Position numbers and translations under genes: made by a program. A stretch of 64,000 bases of DNA from Alphaproteobacteria bacterium. Lineage in GTDB: Bacteria > Pseudomonadota > Alphaproteobacteria > Micropepsales > Micropepsaceae. The notes under the pieces are model-generated. The model saw only the letters and a program-made list of their open reading frames with translations, ran no database searches and was not told the DNA's origin. This document shows, piece by piece, positions 55,016 through 64,000 of this stretch. The first letter of the stretch is position 1, and the number at the start of each line of letters is the position of its first letter. The stretch is taken from assembly GCA_017983635.1 (NCBI GenBank), contig JAGOBA010000017.1, positions 20,124-84,123 on the forward strand. The letters run 5' to 3'.

Positions 55016-57405
55016 AATTCACCCTCTCCTGGCTCAAAGATCACGTCGACACCGATGCGTCGGTCGAGAAGATCGCCGACACGCTGACCCATATTGGCCT
55101 CGAAGTGGAATCCGTCCACGACAAGGCGAAGGACTTGGCGCCGTTCACCGTCGCCTACGTCGTCTCGGCGGAGAAACATCCGAACGCCGACAAGCTGCGC
55201 GTCTGCATCGTCGACACCGGCAAGGAAAAGCTGCAGGTCGTCTGCGGCGCCCCGAACGCGCGCGCCGGCATGAAGGGCGTCTTCGCGCATGCGGGCGTCA
55301 CCGTCCCCGGCACCGGGCTCGAACTCAAGAAGTCGTCGATCCGCGGCGTCGAGTCGAACGGCATGCTCTGCTCCGAACGAGAGATGGGCCTGAGCCAAGA
55401 ACACGACGGGATTATCGAACTGCCCGAAGATGCACCGATCGGTGAGCCGTTCGCGAAGATCATGGGCCTGACCGACCCCGTGATCGAGATCAAGCTCACG
55501 CCGAACCGCCCGGACTGCACCGGTGTCAGAGGCGTCGCGCGCGACCTTGCCGCGGCGGGCGTCGGCCACTTGAAGGCGGAACAAGCAACGAAGATCGTTC
55601 CGCGCTTCAAGAACGCAATCCCGATCGGCCTGCATTTCGACGACGCCGCAAAGAACGCGTGCCCGGTTTTTGCCGGCCGCACGGTGAAGGGCGTGAAGAA
55701 TGGCCCATCGCCCGCCTGGCTGCAGCAGCGTTTGAAGGCTGTCGGCCTGCGTCCGATCTCCGCCCTCGTCGATATCACGAACCTGCTGTCGCTCGACCGC
55801 GCACGGCCGCTGCACGTCTATGACGCCGACAAGCTCAAAGGCGAAATCCACGCGCGCCTCGCCAAGAAGGGCGAGACGGTTTTGGCGCTCGACGGGAAGA
55901 CGTACGAGCTCGATACCGAAATGTGCGTCATTGCCGACGACAACGGCGTGCTGGGCTTGGGCGGCGTGATGGGCGGCGAGTCCACCGGCGTCAGCGAGAC
56001 GACGACGAACGTCTTCATCGAAAGCGCCTACTTCGACCCCATCCGCACCGCACGCACAGGCCGCGAGCTCACCATCAACTCCGACGCGCGCTACCGCTTC
56101 GAGCGCGGCGTCGATCCCGAATACGTGACGCCGGGCCTCGACCTCGCGACGAAATTGGTGATGGACCTCTGCGGCGGCGAGCCGTCGGACGTCACGATCG
56201 CTGGCCGCGTCCCCGACACGAAGCGCGAGATCACGTTCGATCCCGGCCTCATCGAAAAGCTCTGCGGCGTGAAGATGCACGCCGGCGAAGCGATGACGAT
56301 CCTGGATCGCTTGGGCTTCCGCGCCGTCGTCGGCACCCGCGTGCAAGTGCCGTCGTGGCGCCCGGACGTCCACGGCCCTGCCGATCTGGTGGAAGAGGTC
56401 GTGCGCATCGCCGGCCTCGACAAGGTGCCGTCGACACCATTGCCGCGCATCGCCGGCGTGCCGCTCCCGGTTCTGACCCCGATGCAGAAACGCGTCCGCG
56501 CCGCCAAGCGCACGCTCGCTGCACGTGGACTCTACGAGGCGATGACCTGGTCGTTCGTCTCCAAGGCGCAAGCCGAGCTGTTCGGCGGGGTCCCCGAAGC
56601 GCTACTCGTCGCGAACCCGATCTCTGCCGACCTCGACGCGATGCGCCCAAATGTGCTTCCGGGCCTCCTCGCCGCCGCGCAGCGCAACGCAGCGCGCGGG
56701 CTCAAGGACTACGGCCTCTTCGAAGTCGGTCCGCAATTCACCGGCGCGGAGCCTGGCGAACAGCTGACCGCGGCCTCCGGTCTGCGCTTCGGCAGCGGCC
56801 CACGCAACTGGGGCAAGCAATCCTGGAACGCCGACGTGTTCCAAGCGAAGGCCGACGTGCTCGCCATCCTCGAAGCCTGCGGCGTCACGGGTGACGCCGC
56901 GCAAGTCTCCGCCGACGCGCCGGCTTGGTATCACCCTGGCCGCTCCGGCGCGCTCCGGCTCGGCCCAAAAAACGTGCTCGCCTTCTTCGGCGAACTGCAC
57001 CCGCGCATCTTGCAGGCGTTCGACCTCACCGGCCCCGTCGCCGCCTTCGAAGTCATGCTCGAAACGCTGCCGACCGCGAAAGCGAAGCCCACCAAGGCGC
57101 GCCCGAAGCTCGACTTGCCGGAGTTCCAAGCCGTCGAGCGCGACTTCGCTTTCCTGGTCGACGCCAAAGTGGCCGCCGGCGATATCGTGAAAGCCGCAGC
57201 CACCGCCGACCGCACCCTCATCGAAAGCGTCACTGTCTTCGACGTCTACGAGGGGCAGGGCATCGAGCCGGGCAAGAAATCGCTCGCGATCTCGGTGCGC
57301 CTCCAACCTAAGGACCGCACCTTGACCGAACCCGAGATCGAAGCGGCCGCCGCCAAGATCAAGGGCGCTGTCGCCAAGGCCACGGGCGCCACACTGCGCG
57401 GCTAA
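55012..57405 (+). CDS. pheT: Phenylalanyl-tRNA synthetase beta subunit
   Basis: 797 aa, standard bacterial length. N-terminal tRNA-binding OB domain (residues about 40-150, [17 protein letters not shown]), B3/4 editing domain, B5 and the C-terminal anticodon-binding FDX-ACB domain (FPEVERDFAF-type region [13 protein letters not shown]). Translationally coupled to pheS by ATGA. Confidence 0.97.
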   Translation: MKFTLSWLKDHVDTDASVEKIADTLTHIGLEVESVHDKAKDLAPFTVAYVVSAEKHPNADKLRVCIVDTGKEKLQVVCGAPNARAGMKGVFAHAGVTVPGTGLELKKSSIRGVESNGMLCSEREMGLSQEHDGIIELPEDAPIGEPFAKIMGLTDPVIEIKLTPNRPDCTGVRGVARDLAAAGVGHLKAEQATKIVPRFKNAIPIGLHFDDAAKNACPVFAGRTVKGVKNGPSPAWLQQRLKAVGLRPISALVDITNLLSLDRARPLHVYDADKLKGEIHARLAKKGETVLALDGKTYELDTEMCVIADDNGVLGLGGVMGGESTGVSETTTNVFIESAYFDPIRTARTGRELTINSDARYRFERGVDPEYVTPGLDLATKLVMDLCGGEPSDVTIAGRVPDTKREITFDPGLIEKLCGVKMHAGEAMTILDRLGFRAVVGTRVQVPSWRPDVHGPADLVEEVVRIAGLDKVPSTPLPRIAGVPLPVLTPMQKRVRAAKRTLAARGLYEAMTWSFVSKAQAELFGGVPEALLVANPISADLDAMRPNVLPGLLAAAQRNAARGLKDYGLFEVGPQFTGAEPGEQLTAASGLRFGSGPRNWGKQSWNADVFQAKADVLAILEACGVTGDAAQVSADAPAWYHPGRSGALRLGPKNVLAFFGELHPRILQAFDLTGPVAAFEVMLETLPTAKAKPTKARPKLDLPEFQAVERDFAFLVDAKVAAGDIVKAAATADRTLIESVTVFDVYEGQGIEPGKKSLAISVRLQPKDRTLTEPEIEAAAAKIKGAVAKATGATLRG

Positions 57406-57416
57406 GGCGACCGGTG

Positions 57417-58458
57417 TCAGGCCGCCCGGCGTTGCCGCCAGCGGTCGACCGGTTGCTCGATGAGCACGAGCAGCGCCGCTGCCAACGCCACCGACCCGCC
57501 GATCGCGATCCACATCGCAAACGGCGGCTCGAACGTCAGCACGGCGCCGATCACCACCAAGTGGCACAGGTACAGCGGATAGCTAAGCTCGCCGATCCAG
57601 CGGTCGAAAGCATCGTCCTTGAAGGTGGCGAACATGAACGGCGTCGCGAAGGCGACCGCGCCGAATGTGATCCAACGCTGCGCCGCCGGGTCGATGCCGC
57701 TGAGCGGCAAAGCGCCGATGAGCATGACGGCGGCAAGACCCAATACCCATCCCAAAGCCTTGGGCAATCGCGCCGCGAAAGGCAGGGCGCGATGCGCCAA
57801 CATGCCGGCAAGAAAGAGAAACAACGCCGTCGGAAAGAGCCGGCCTTGCCAGATGGGGAAGTTGACGGGCAACAGCAACCCGCCAAACCGCAGAGCGAGG
57901 CTCGCAAGTGCGATCGCCGCGATCATCCGCCAGCTCAGCCGCGCGAAGAACGGCGCGAGCGCATAGAACATAAGCTCGATCGAAAGCGACCACGCCTGCG
58001 GCACCAGCAGCGCCTGCCAAGCCAACGTCGTGGTTTCGTCCGGCAACGCGCCCCGACGGATCGAATGCCAAAGCTCCATCCGCCCCGATCGTCACCCAGA
58101 ACAAAAGCTCCTGCCCGACGACAAAGACGTTCTCGAACGCCATCACGATGGCGGTCGCAGGATTGGCGAACGCCCGTGTAAAGATCTCAGGCGAGCCGGT
58201 GGCGCTGGCGTTGAAACCCCAAAGTGCCACCGCCGCGATCACCATCACCGTGAAATAGGCCGGCGCGAGCCGGAGCAAGCGGTTCGAATAGAAGAGCCCC
58301 GCACGCCGGTACTTCCCGTCAAGCACCAGCGCCATGTAGAAGCCGGAGATAATGTAAAAGCTCTGCACCGCGACCGCGGCACTGACGAATTTGTACGACG
58401 CCAGCGGCAAGTGACCCAGCAGCACCGCCATCGCGAGCGCGAGACGCAACAAACCCAT
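57417..58458 (-). pseudogene. Frameshifted acyltransferase-3 family membrane protein
   Basis: The N-terminal half reads from ATG 58458 (MGLLRLALAMAVLLGHLPLA ... VGQELLFWVTIGADG). The C-terminal half continues in the next frame (ELWHSIRRGALPDE ... QALLVPQAWSLSIELMF) to 57417. The switch is at about 58082, beside a G-rich run, and needs one extra or missing base. Together they make a full-length Acyl_transf_3 protein with about ten membrane helices and the family's YPLYLCHLV end. Could be a pseudogene or an assembly error. Confidence 0.75.
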
Positions 58459-58606
58459 TGTTCCCCCGGATTCGAGCACGTTTTTTCCGCGTGCAACTGT
58501 GAACCCGTGGGGCCGGGTGCTGTCGTACACAATCGCGTGTTCGCCGCTCACGGATTGCTGAGCGGTCTGGCTGGAGCACCGCCCAGGCAATCGCGTGCAG
58601 CACCGC

Positions 58607-59026
58607 TTACGGCGCGGGTGGCGTCTCCGCAGGCTTCGCCGGGATCGGTTCCTTCTGTTCGAACGGCACGGCCTCAACCGCTCTGATCGTGCAGCGCTCC
58701 TCGAATTCGAAGCGGTCGTCGGCAAACGACGTTCCGCGCCCGAACACCAGCGCATCGCCGGCCGACAAACACATGCCGGCGCTTAGCCGGGTATCGACCC
58801 GCGCGAAGATCGCCCACTTCAGCTCCCGGCAGGGCGCAACGAAGGTAATTTTGAACTTCCGTCGCGGCGACGTGTGGATATACGCATGCGTCTCGTCGAT
58901 CTGCGTCCAAGAGTCGATCGACCGAACCATCGCGCACGACGACGGCTTCGCCGGCTCGTCCGCGGCCATCAAGGCGCTCCCGCTCAGAGAGAACGCCGCA
59001 CAAGCAACAAAGATGTTTCTGATCAT
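58607..59026 (-). CDS. Small secreted protein, DUF6491-like
   Basis: 139 aa. Signal peptide MIRNIFVACAAFSLSGSALMA. Mature domain has Cys residues at CAMVRSIDSWTQID, FVAPCRELKWAIF and MCLSAGDALVFG then ERCTIRAVE, which fits the DUF6491 pattern; function unknown. The C-terminus is Pro-rich. Confidence 0.65.
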   Translation of the reverse strand: MIRNIFVACAAFSLSGSALMAADEPAKPSSCAMVRSIDSWTQIDETHAYIHTSPRRKFKITFVAPCRELKWAIFARVDTRLSAGMCLSAGDALVFGRGTSFADDRFEFEERCTIRAVEAVPFEQKEPIPAKPAETPPAP

Positions 59027-59099
59027 CTTGGCCTCCAGTCGTTTGCCGCAACCTGCGGCAGCTTCAAAAATAGTGTGCCGGGCCTGCGCCGATCATACC

Positions 59100-60143
59100 C
59101 TATCCGACGTGCAACCGGTACACCCTTGTCGCCGTCCCACTGAACAGCGCCGTCTTCTCCTCCGCCGAATAGCCCGCCGCCAAGCGCTTAAACGCGTTCC
59201 AAAGCGCCGCATACGTTGCACCGAAGCGGTCGACCGGGAAGTTGCTTTCGAACATGCAACGCCGCACGCCGAACGCTTCGATGCAGCCCTCGACATAAGG
59301 CTTCCACTGCGCGGCCAGCGTCGCCGAAGTTTCATTGGGCCCGGCCATCCGTGCGCGCCAACCGCCGAACGGCATCGGCAAGCCGCCGACCTTCACATTG
59401 ACATTGGGGCAGGCCGCCAGCGCCTTGATGTTGGCCTGCCACGTCGCGAAGCGCTCTTCGCGCTTGCCCTTATAGCGTCCGACGCCAAGCGGCGTGCCCA
59501 CATGGTCCAGCACGATCGTCGTCTCCGGAAACGCACGCGCCAGATCGATCAGGTCCGGCAGCTGCGGCTCCAACAGCCACGCATCGAACGAGAGCCCAAG
59601 CTTATGCAGATGCTTGAACCCCGCGCGAAACGCGCCGGCGCGATAAAGCCCTTCAGTACTCCGCCCCGCCAGCGGCCCCAACACGTTCGGATCCTCGTCA
59701 TAGGATGCCGAATGGCGAATGCCGCGAAAGCGCCCGTGCCCTGCCGCGATATGGGAGCGCAACACATCCTCCGCTGCATCGCCGAGACGCAGGTCCACGT
59801 GTCCCACGATCCCGGCGCAAGCGCGCACGCCGCCATAGATGCCGCTCGCCGTCATCGCCGCGATGCCGTTCACGAACTCCGTCTCGCCGACGCATTTCAG
59901 CGCCTCGGGCCCGTCGGCGCGGTACATCGCCCCGCACTCCATGTAGACGGTCGCGCGGATGTTGTGGCCGCACGTCAGATCGGCCAGCAACTCGTCCAAC
60001 AGATAACGCGGAATGTCGCGGATGATGTCCATGAAGCCGTGATCGGACGGCGGCAAGTTCTTGAGGATGGCGGTCGGCCGGTCCCACAGATGATGGTGCG
60101 GATCGACGATCGGCAGGTCGGGCTCAAGAATGGCTTCGCTCAT
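59100..60143 (-). CDS. Amidohydrolase-2 family protein
   Basis: 347 aa from ATG 60143. The metal-binding HxH is in LPIVDPHHHLWD; TIVLDHVGTPLG and the late FESNFPVDRFGAT complete the TIM-barrel motifs of the amidohydrolase-2/lactonase group. Hydrolyses a lactone or decarboxylates an aromatic acid. Placed 13 bases downstream of the acyl-CoA dehydrogenase on the same strand. Confidence 0.88.
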   Translation of the reverse strand: MSEAILEPDLPIVDPHHHLWDRPTAILKNLPPSDHGFMDIIRDIPRYLLDELLADLTCGHNIRATVYMECGAMYRADGPEALKCVGETEFVNGIAAMTASGIYGGVRACAGIVGHVDLRLGDAAEDVLRSHIAAGHGRFRGIRHSASYDEDPNVLGPLAGRSTEGLYRAGAFRAGFKHLHKLGLSFDAWLLEPQLPDLIDLARAFPETTIVLDHVGTPLGVGRYKGKREERFATWQANIKALAACPNVNVKVGGLPMPFGGWRARMAGPNETSATLAAQWKPYVEGCIEAFGVRRCMFESNFPVDRFGATYAALWNAFKRLAAGYSAEEKTALFSGTATRVYRLHVG

Positions 60144-60156
60144 GGAACGTGGCTCC

Positions 60157-61428
60157 TCAATGCCGCTGCAATTCCGCGCGCCCGACCACCATGTGATGCA
60201 CCTCATCCGGCCCGTCGGCAAAGCGCAGATGGCGCTGATGCGCGTACATCTCGGCAAGTGGCGTCCATTGCGAGATGCCGGTCGCGCCGTGAATCTGCAT
60301 CGCTTGATCGATGATCTGGCACACGCGCTCCGGCACCATCGCCTTCACCATCGAGACCCACACCCGCGCTTCGCGATTGCCGAGCACGTCCATGGCGCGC
60401 GCCGCTTTCAGCACCATCAACCGCATCGCCTCGATGTCGATGCGCGCCCGCGAGACCAGCTCCAAGTTCTTGCCCAGATTGATCAACGGCTTGCCGAACG
60501 CCTCGCGCGAGACGCCGCGCTTGACCATCAGATCGAGCGCCCGCTCCGCCTGACCGATCGAGCGCATGCAGTGATGAATGCGCCCCGGCCCCAGTCGCAG
60601 CTGCGAAATCTCGAACCCGCGACCTTCGCCCAGCAGCATGTTCGATGCCGGCACGCGCACGTTGTCGAACTTCAGATGCATGTGCCCGCGCGGCGCGTGG
60701 TCTTCGCCGAACACCGACATCGCGCCCAAAATCTTCACGCCCGGCGTGTCCATCGGCACCAGAATTTGCGAGTGCTGAAACTGCGCGGCGGCATCCGGGC
60801 TCGACTTCACCATCACGATCATGATCTTGCAGCGCGGATCGCCGGCGCCGGAGATGTAGTATTTCTCGCCGTTGAGCACCCACTCGTCGCCGACAAGCTC
60901 GGCGCGCATCGAAATGTTCTTCGCATCCGACGAAGCAACGCCCGGCTCCGTCATCGCATAGGCAGACCGGATCTCGCCGTTGAGCAGCGGCTTCAACCAG
61001 CGCTCCTTCTGCGCCGGGGTACCCACACGCTCGATCACTTCCATATTGCCGGTGTCGGGCGCCGAACAGTTCAGCGACTCCGAAGCCAGCGACTGCTTGC
61101 CCAGTTCCGCCGCGATATAGGCGTAGTCGAGGTTGGTCAGCCCGCGCCCGATCTCCGCATGCGGCAAGAAAAAGTTCCAAAGCCCGGACGCCTTCGCCTT
61201 GTTCTTCGCCGTCTCCAAGAGCTCCAGCTGCCCCGGCGCCCACGACCAGCGGTCCTTGCGCCCTTCGCCCAGCCGGTGAAACTCCGCCTCGATCGGCGCC
61301 ACGTTCTCCGCGATATGCTTCTTCACCGCCTCAAACAAAGGCTCCGCCGCATCCGACATCGCCAGATGGTTCAAACGCGGATCGAGATGATCGGGCGTGG
61401 CTTCGCTGCGCTTATGGGCCTGGCTCAT
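60157..61428 (-). CDS. Acyl-CoA dehydrogenase
   Basis: 423 aa from ATG 61428. YAMTEPGVASSDAKNISMRA and WVLNGEKYYISGAGDPRCK are the flavin- and substrate-site motifs of the eukaryote-like ACAD10/11 C-terminal type. QIHGATGISQWTPLAEMYA near the end is typical. Probably in one operon with the amidohydrolase, in degradation of an unknown acid. Confidence 0.92.
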   Translation of the reverse strand: MSQAHKRSEATPDHLDPRLNHLAMSDAAEPLFEAVKKHIAENVAPIEAEFHRLGEGRKDRWSWAPGQLELLETAKNKAKASGLWNFFLPHAEIGRGLTNLDYAYIAAELGKQSLASESLNCSAPDTGNMEVIERVGTPAQKERWLKPLLNGEIRSAYAMTEPGVASSDAKNISMRAELVGDEWVLNGEKYYISGAGDPRCKIMIVMVKSSPDAAAQFQHSQILVPMDTPGVKILGAMSVFGEDHAPRGHMHLKFDNVRVPASNMLLGEGRGFEISQLRLGPGRIHHCMRSIGQAERALDLMVKRGVSREAFGKPLINLGKNLELVSRARIDIEAMRLMVLKAARAMDVLGNREARVWVSMVKAMVPERVCQIIDQAMQIHGATGISQWTPLAEMYAHQRHLRFADGPDEVHHMVVGRAELQRH

Positions 61429-61609
61429 GAAGTGAAACTCCTTGGGTGACGTCGGATGAAAATATCGATACCCGCTGCATGACTCTCTCAAGCCCCAGAG
61501 TCCAGCGCCGCGTCGACCTCGTCTCCGCTCCAGCCCAAGTCGAGAGCGCCTTAAGAGACCACCCACAAGGCCGTTGTTCGGCGCGGCGTGTAGGACGGGT
61601 CTGCCGCGG

Positions 61610-62049
61610 CTAGGGTCGGCGCGGCGCGTTCTTCGACAGTTCCACGCAGGAAACCGTGCCCTCCCGGATCATGCGCTGGAACAACCGGCGCGCTTCCCGA
61701 TCTGTGCCCGCGTCCTCCGCACTCTCGCGATACGCGCCAGGCCGGAGCACTTTCAACCGCGCCAACAGCAAGCCGTCGCTGAGCGGCTTGCGCCCCTTGC
61801 CACGGCCCCTCGGCTCAAACACCGGCACCGGCGCCTTGTGGCGCCTGGTCCGTAGCCGTCTTCGCCTAAGGCGGGCGGATTCGACCACATGCCAGCGCTG
61901 ATCGAAGGCACGATCCGTGATCCGCCGGCGATACAGCGCCTGGCGCGAGCACCCGTGAGTGTCGCAGCGGCCTTGACGGTGTACCCCCGTTCCAGCGCGG
62001 CGAAGAAGGCGTCGTCGCTGTCCGTCATGCGCTTGCGTGGTGCAGGCAT
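61610..62049 (-). pseudogene. Frameshifted HTH-type protein
   Basis: N-terminal part MPAPRKRMTDSDDAFFAALE ... TVKAAATLTG reads from ATG 62049. Continuing one frame over gives CSRQALYRRRITDRAFDQRW and then VVESARLRRRRLRTRRHKAP to the stop at 61610. A single missing base near 61950 (acgggtgc) explains the break. The intact product would be a helix-turn-helix protein resembling phage-type or terminase-small-subunit DNA-binding proteins. Function lost unless the break is an error. Confidence 0.6.
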
Positions 62050-62402
62050 AGATGCTCTCCCGGTGAGGTATTTTTCGCGGCCAGCAGCCGCTTGAAGCTT
62101 GTCATGGCGCGCAGGGGTGGGCTGTGCCAATTCGCGTGGTCCGCCATCGCGGCAGCGCAAGCAAGCGGAAGGAGCGGTGCTCATCGGCAGGCCCCTCTGA
62201 TCGCATGTGCTGCGGCCGTCATGGGTGGCTCGCACGCATCAAAAAAGGGCCCCGCGGGACCCCGAACGCACGTATGACCATACTGATTTACAGCGCCGAA
62301 TATCGCCGAAAGCGCCGAAGAAGTAAAGAACAAAACGGCAACAATTTTGTCGCAGGGGAAGAGCGCGCGGGCAGGCGTTCCCAGGGTAAGGCTTTCTCCC
62401 AA

Positions 62403-62519
62403 GACTCGGAACGAAGACCGAAGGCCAAGACCGAAGGCCAAGACCGAAGGCCAAGACCGAAGGCCAAGACCGAACGCCAAGACCGAACGCCAAGACTCGG
62501 AGCGAAGACCGAAAGCCAA
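62403..62519 (+). repeat. 13-bp tandem repeat array, nine units
   Basis: Unit gaccgaaggccaa, occurring four times exactly (62416-62467), twice as gaccgaacgccaa, once as gaccgaaagccaa, and twice as a gactcgga(a/g)cgaa variant at each side. Unit length 13 is not a multiple of 3, so a coding role is unlikely. Lies just upstream of the toxin-tail frame. Confidence 0.9.
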
Positions 62520-62631
62520 GACGTTGTGGTGTCCCGGCGATCTAATGAAATGCGATTGATGCGGGCACGATACCCTGTCGCCGCATTCTTACGGTCTCAA
62601 GATCGCTCGTGTTGCGCGTCGCGAATCACGA

Positions 62632-63027
62632 GTGCCAGTGTACAATTTGACGGTCGAGGGTCTGCACACCTACGCCGTTGGCCGCCTCGAGACGCTCGTG
62701 CATAATGCCTGCAAAACAGGCGTCATCTATAAAGCACCCGGCTCTCAGACCCCGTCAGGGAACCCCTATATAGGCCGAACGGAGCAGGGAACGGGTCCGG
62801 TTGCCGATCCCAAGGCGCGGGGCAGTAGGGATGGTCGTGACCGAGGCGGCAACACGGAAGTGATTGACACATACGATCCAAAGAATCCAGGCGAAGGCGC
62901 GTACAAGGAACAACGTGCGCTGGACGACGCCGGTGGAGTGAGTAAGACCGACAACAAGCGCAACGAAGTTAGCGACGAGCGGATGAAGCGGCTCGAGCAG
63001 TGCTACGGGAAGCCAAAGTGTCCATAG
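62632..63027 (+). CDS. Orphan polymorphic-toxin C-terminus: HINT remnant plus GIY-YIG-like nuclease
   Basis: 131 aa from GTG; the frame is open back to 62560 and still HINT-like, so the real N-terminal part is missing. Residues 1-27 (VYNLTVEGLHTYAVG ... ETLVHNACK) are the C-terminal part of a pretoxin HINT autoprotease. The following domain has GVIY ... NPYIGRT, spaced like GIY-YIG, then downstream Arg, an AYKEQRAL Glu and a DNKRNEVS Asn. This fits a DNA-cleaving toxin tail. Looks like a displaced 3' toxin cassette. Confidence 0.65.
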   Translation: MPVYNLTVEGLHTYAVGRLETLVHNACKTGVIYKAPGSQTPSGNPYIGRTEQGTGPVADPKARGSRDGRDRGGNTEVIDTYDPKNPGEGAYKEQRALDDAGGVSKTDNKRNEVSDERMKRLEQCYGKPKCP

Positions 63028-63668
63028 AGGCGTTCTGGAAATGGTTTGGTATGCATGCGCAGCGCTTCGCGGACGCCTCAGATTTTGCCGATGTGCTGCA
63101 TGAAGTACAGGCCGGAATCGCGGAGCATCTAGATGCGCGACTAGTACCGGAACTCGGCTGTCCCGACGGTGGAGCAAGCTTGTTCGCGCTTTCACCGAAC
63201 GGTTCAAGAGAGATGTTGGCTGTTTGCGAGAGAGCCGTGGGTCTCGCGCCGAGCATCAAGGGTTGGCGATTTGCTGTGGGGCGTCAGCCGAAGGACTTGG
63301 GTAACGGATTGGAAATTGAGGACAAAGTCGGTCGCGCTACGGTCAGGCCGCTGACTTGGTCCTATCAATTGCGAAAACACCCTGCCGACGTCCCGTTCGA
63401 CATCGCGGTCGATGCAATTGAGCTCGTTCATCGGCGAACAGAGACCGTCGATGCGCAGGACATCGTCGATGTTGTTCTCTCCTCTTTGCTTGGTGAGCGA
63501 GACCGCCTTTGGCTGTTCCACGGAATCCTGATCTACGGAATCAACGAAAGCAAGGAGAGCGGCACGAGAACTATTCCTCTCACCCATTTGAGAGATCAAC
63601 TGGTGCAGCTCGGATGGGTTACGAAAGATTGCAATTCAGGGGATAGGAATTCCGGGAACACGTCATAG
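63018..63668 (+). CDS. Candidate immunity protein for the toxin tail
   Basis: 216 aa from GTG 63018 (MSIEAFWKWFGMHAQRFADA), overlapping the toxin stop by about 10 bases. Acidic, soluble, no known domain recognised. Position directly after an orphan toxin domain and co-translation are typical of immunity genes. A longer TTG-type start at 63000 is possible. Function inferred from context only. Confidence 0.5.
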   Translation: MSIEAFWKWFGMHAQRFADASDFADVLHEVQAGIAEHLDARLVPELGCPDGGASLFALSPNGSREMLAVCERAVGLAPSIKGWRFAVGRQPKDLGNGLEIEDKVGRATVRPLTWSYQLRKHPADVPFDIAVDAIELVHRRTETVDAQDIVDVVLSSLLGERDRLWLFHGILIYGINESKESGTRTIPLTHLRDQLVQLGWVTKDCNSGDRNSGNTS

Positions 63669-64000
63669 TCCCTAACGACGGATTGCGGTGCAACAAAACG
63701 GAACTTGAATCTGTTCGAATATGTTCTATTTTTTGCTCTCATACGTTTCCAGCCCCGTTTCGGGCAGGGTTCGGCTGCAAATTAAACTGTCAAACAACCA
63801 CCACCAACGCTTCGCGGGAAAGCTGCGAGCGGACGACCTTCGCACGTCTGCGTGGGAACCCACCGGGTCGTGACGCTAGAGCGGATTTGATCTGACCGGA
63901 ATCGAATAGGGATTCCCAAGGCGGAGCGACTCAGATTCAAGGTGCTGACTGGAATGGAGGCCAGCGCCCATGGGTCGAGCCTATGCCCAAGATCTTCGAG
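63669..64000. other. End of window, no gene seen
   Basis: 332 bases. A short 70-aa frame on the plus strand has Cys/Thr-rich sequence without gene features. A small hairpin (ggaatc ... gattcc, about 63899-63917) is visible. Nothing else is supported. Confidence 0.4.

Noticed and set aside
54961..56571. 536-aa minus-strand frame opposite pheT
   Set aside because: Antisense shadow of a clear essential gene.
62403..62519. CRISPR array
   Set aside because: Units are 13 bp and contiguous with no spacers, and no cas genes are present.
63683..63895. 70-aa plus-strand frame near the window end
   Set aside because: No start signal, odd Cys/Thr composition and no recognisable pattern.

Overview
The window is GC-rich chromosomal DNA from an alphaproteobacterium. 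The main evidence is two gene blocks typical of that class: murA, DUF2948, hisD, UPF0262, a low-molecular-weight phosphatase, infA, maf, an RNase E/G and yacG (25.8-32.7 kb); and thrS-infC together with rpmI-rplT-pheS-pheT. A PHA depolymerase, queG, two acyl-CoA dehydrogenases and several Caulobacterales/Rhizobiales-like small proteins fit the same picture. I cannot place it to order.

Layout. 0-5 kb: a PHA depolymerase cut by the window edge, a secreted phosphodiesterase, a serine hydrolase and a transglycosylase with an unexpected HMA-like N-terminus. 5-12.5 kb: GST, queG, a TPR protein, an SDR and a group of envelope glycosyltransferases with a methyltransferase. 12.6-15.4 kb: thrS-infC, where infC appears to start at ATC. 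15.5-24.4 kb: tandem LuxR-type regulators, a saccharopine-dehydrogenase-like protein, a GDPD, several secreted or membrane proteins and a GPH sugar transporter. 24.5-33.5 kb: tRNA-Thr, msrA and the murA-to-yacG block. 33.5-42.2 kb: amino-acid, redox and acyl-CoA enzymes, interrupted by a lower-GC lipoprotein flanked by degenerate repeats (37.8-38.7 kb).

42.2-47.4 kb is the most interesting part. It holds a Ro60-type RNA-chaperone locus: a TROVE/VWA protein (Rsr) followed by the RNA ligase RtcB. Upstream lie four related structured RNAs that I read as bacterial Y RNAs. Two (42974-43117 and 44575-44729) carry the T-arm / acceptor / D-arm tRNA mimic of YrlA RNAs. Two (42632-42716 and 42726-42941) share the Ro-binding-like ends but have different interiors. 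Their three terminal helices show compensatory base changes between copies. An ammonium transporter sits between the copies, and a possible attenuator precedes the cluster. The likely biology is Ro-Y RNA-mediated RNA surveillance coupled to RtcB ligation, with an unusually large and diverse Y RNA set.

47.4-61.5 kb: paired SnoaL-like proteins, a MATE exporter behind a leader-ORF/terminator region, an MBL-fold hydrolase with a LysR regulator, the rpmI-rplT-pheST block, a frameshifted acyltransferase, an amidohydrolase and an acyl-CoA dehydrogenase. 61.5-64 kb is accessory DNA: a frameshifted HTH gene, a 13-bp tandem array and an orphan polymorphic-toxin tail (HINT remnant plus GIY-YIG-like domain) followed by a candidate immunity gene.
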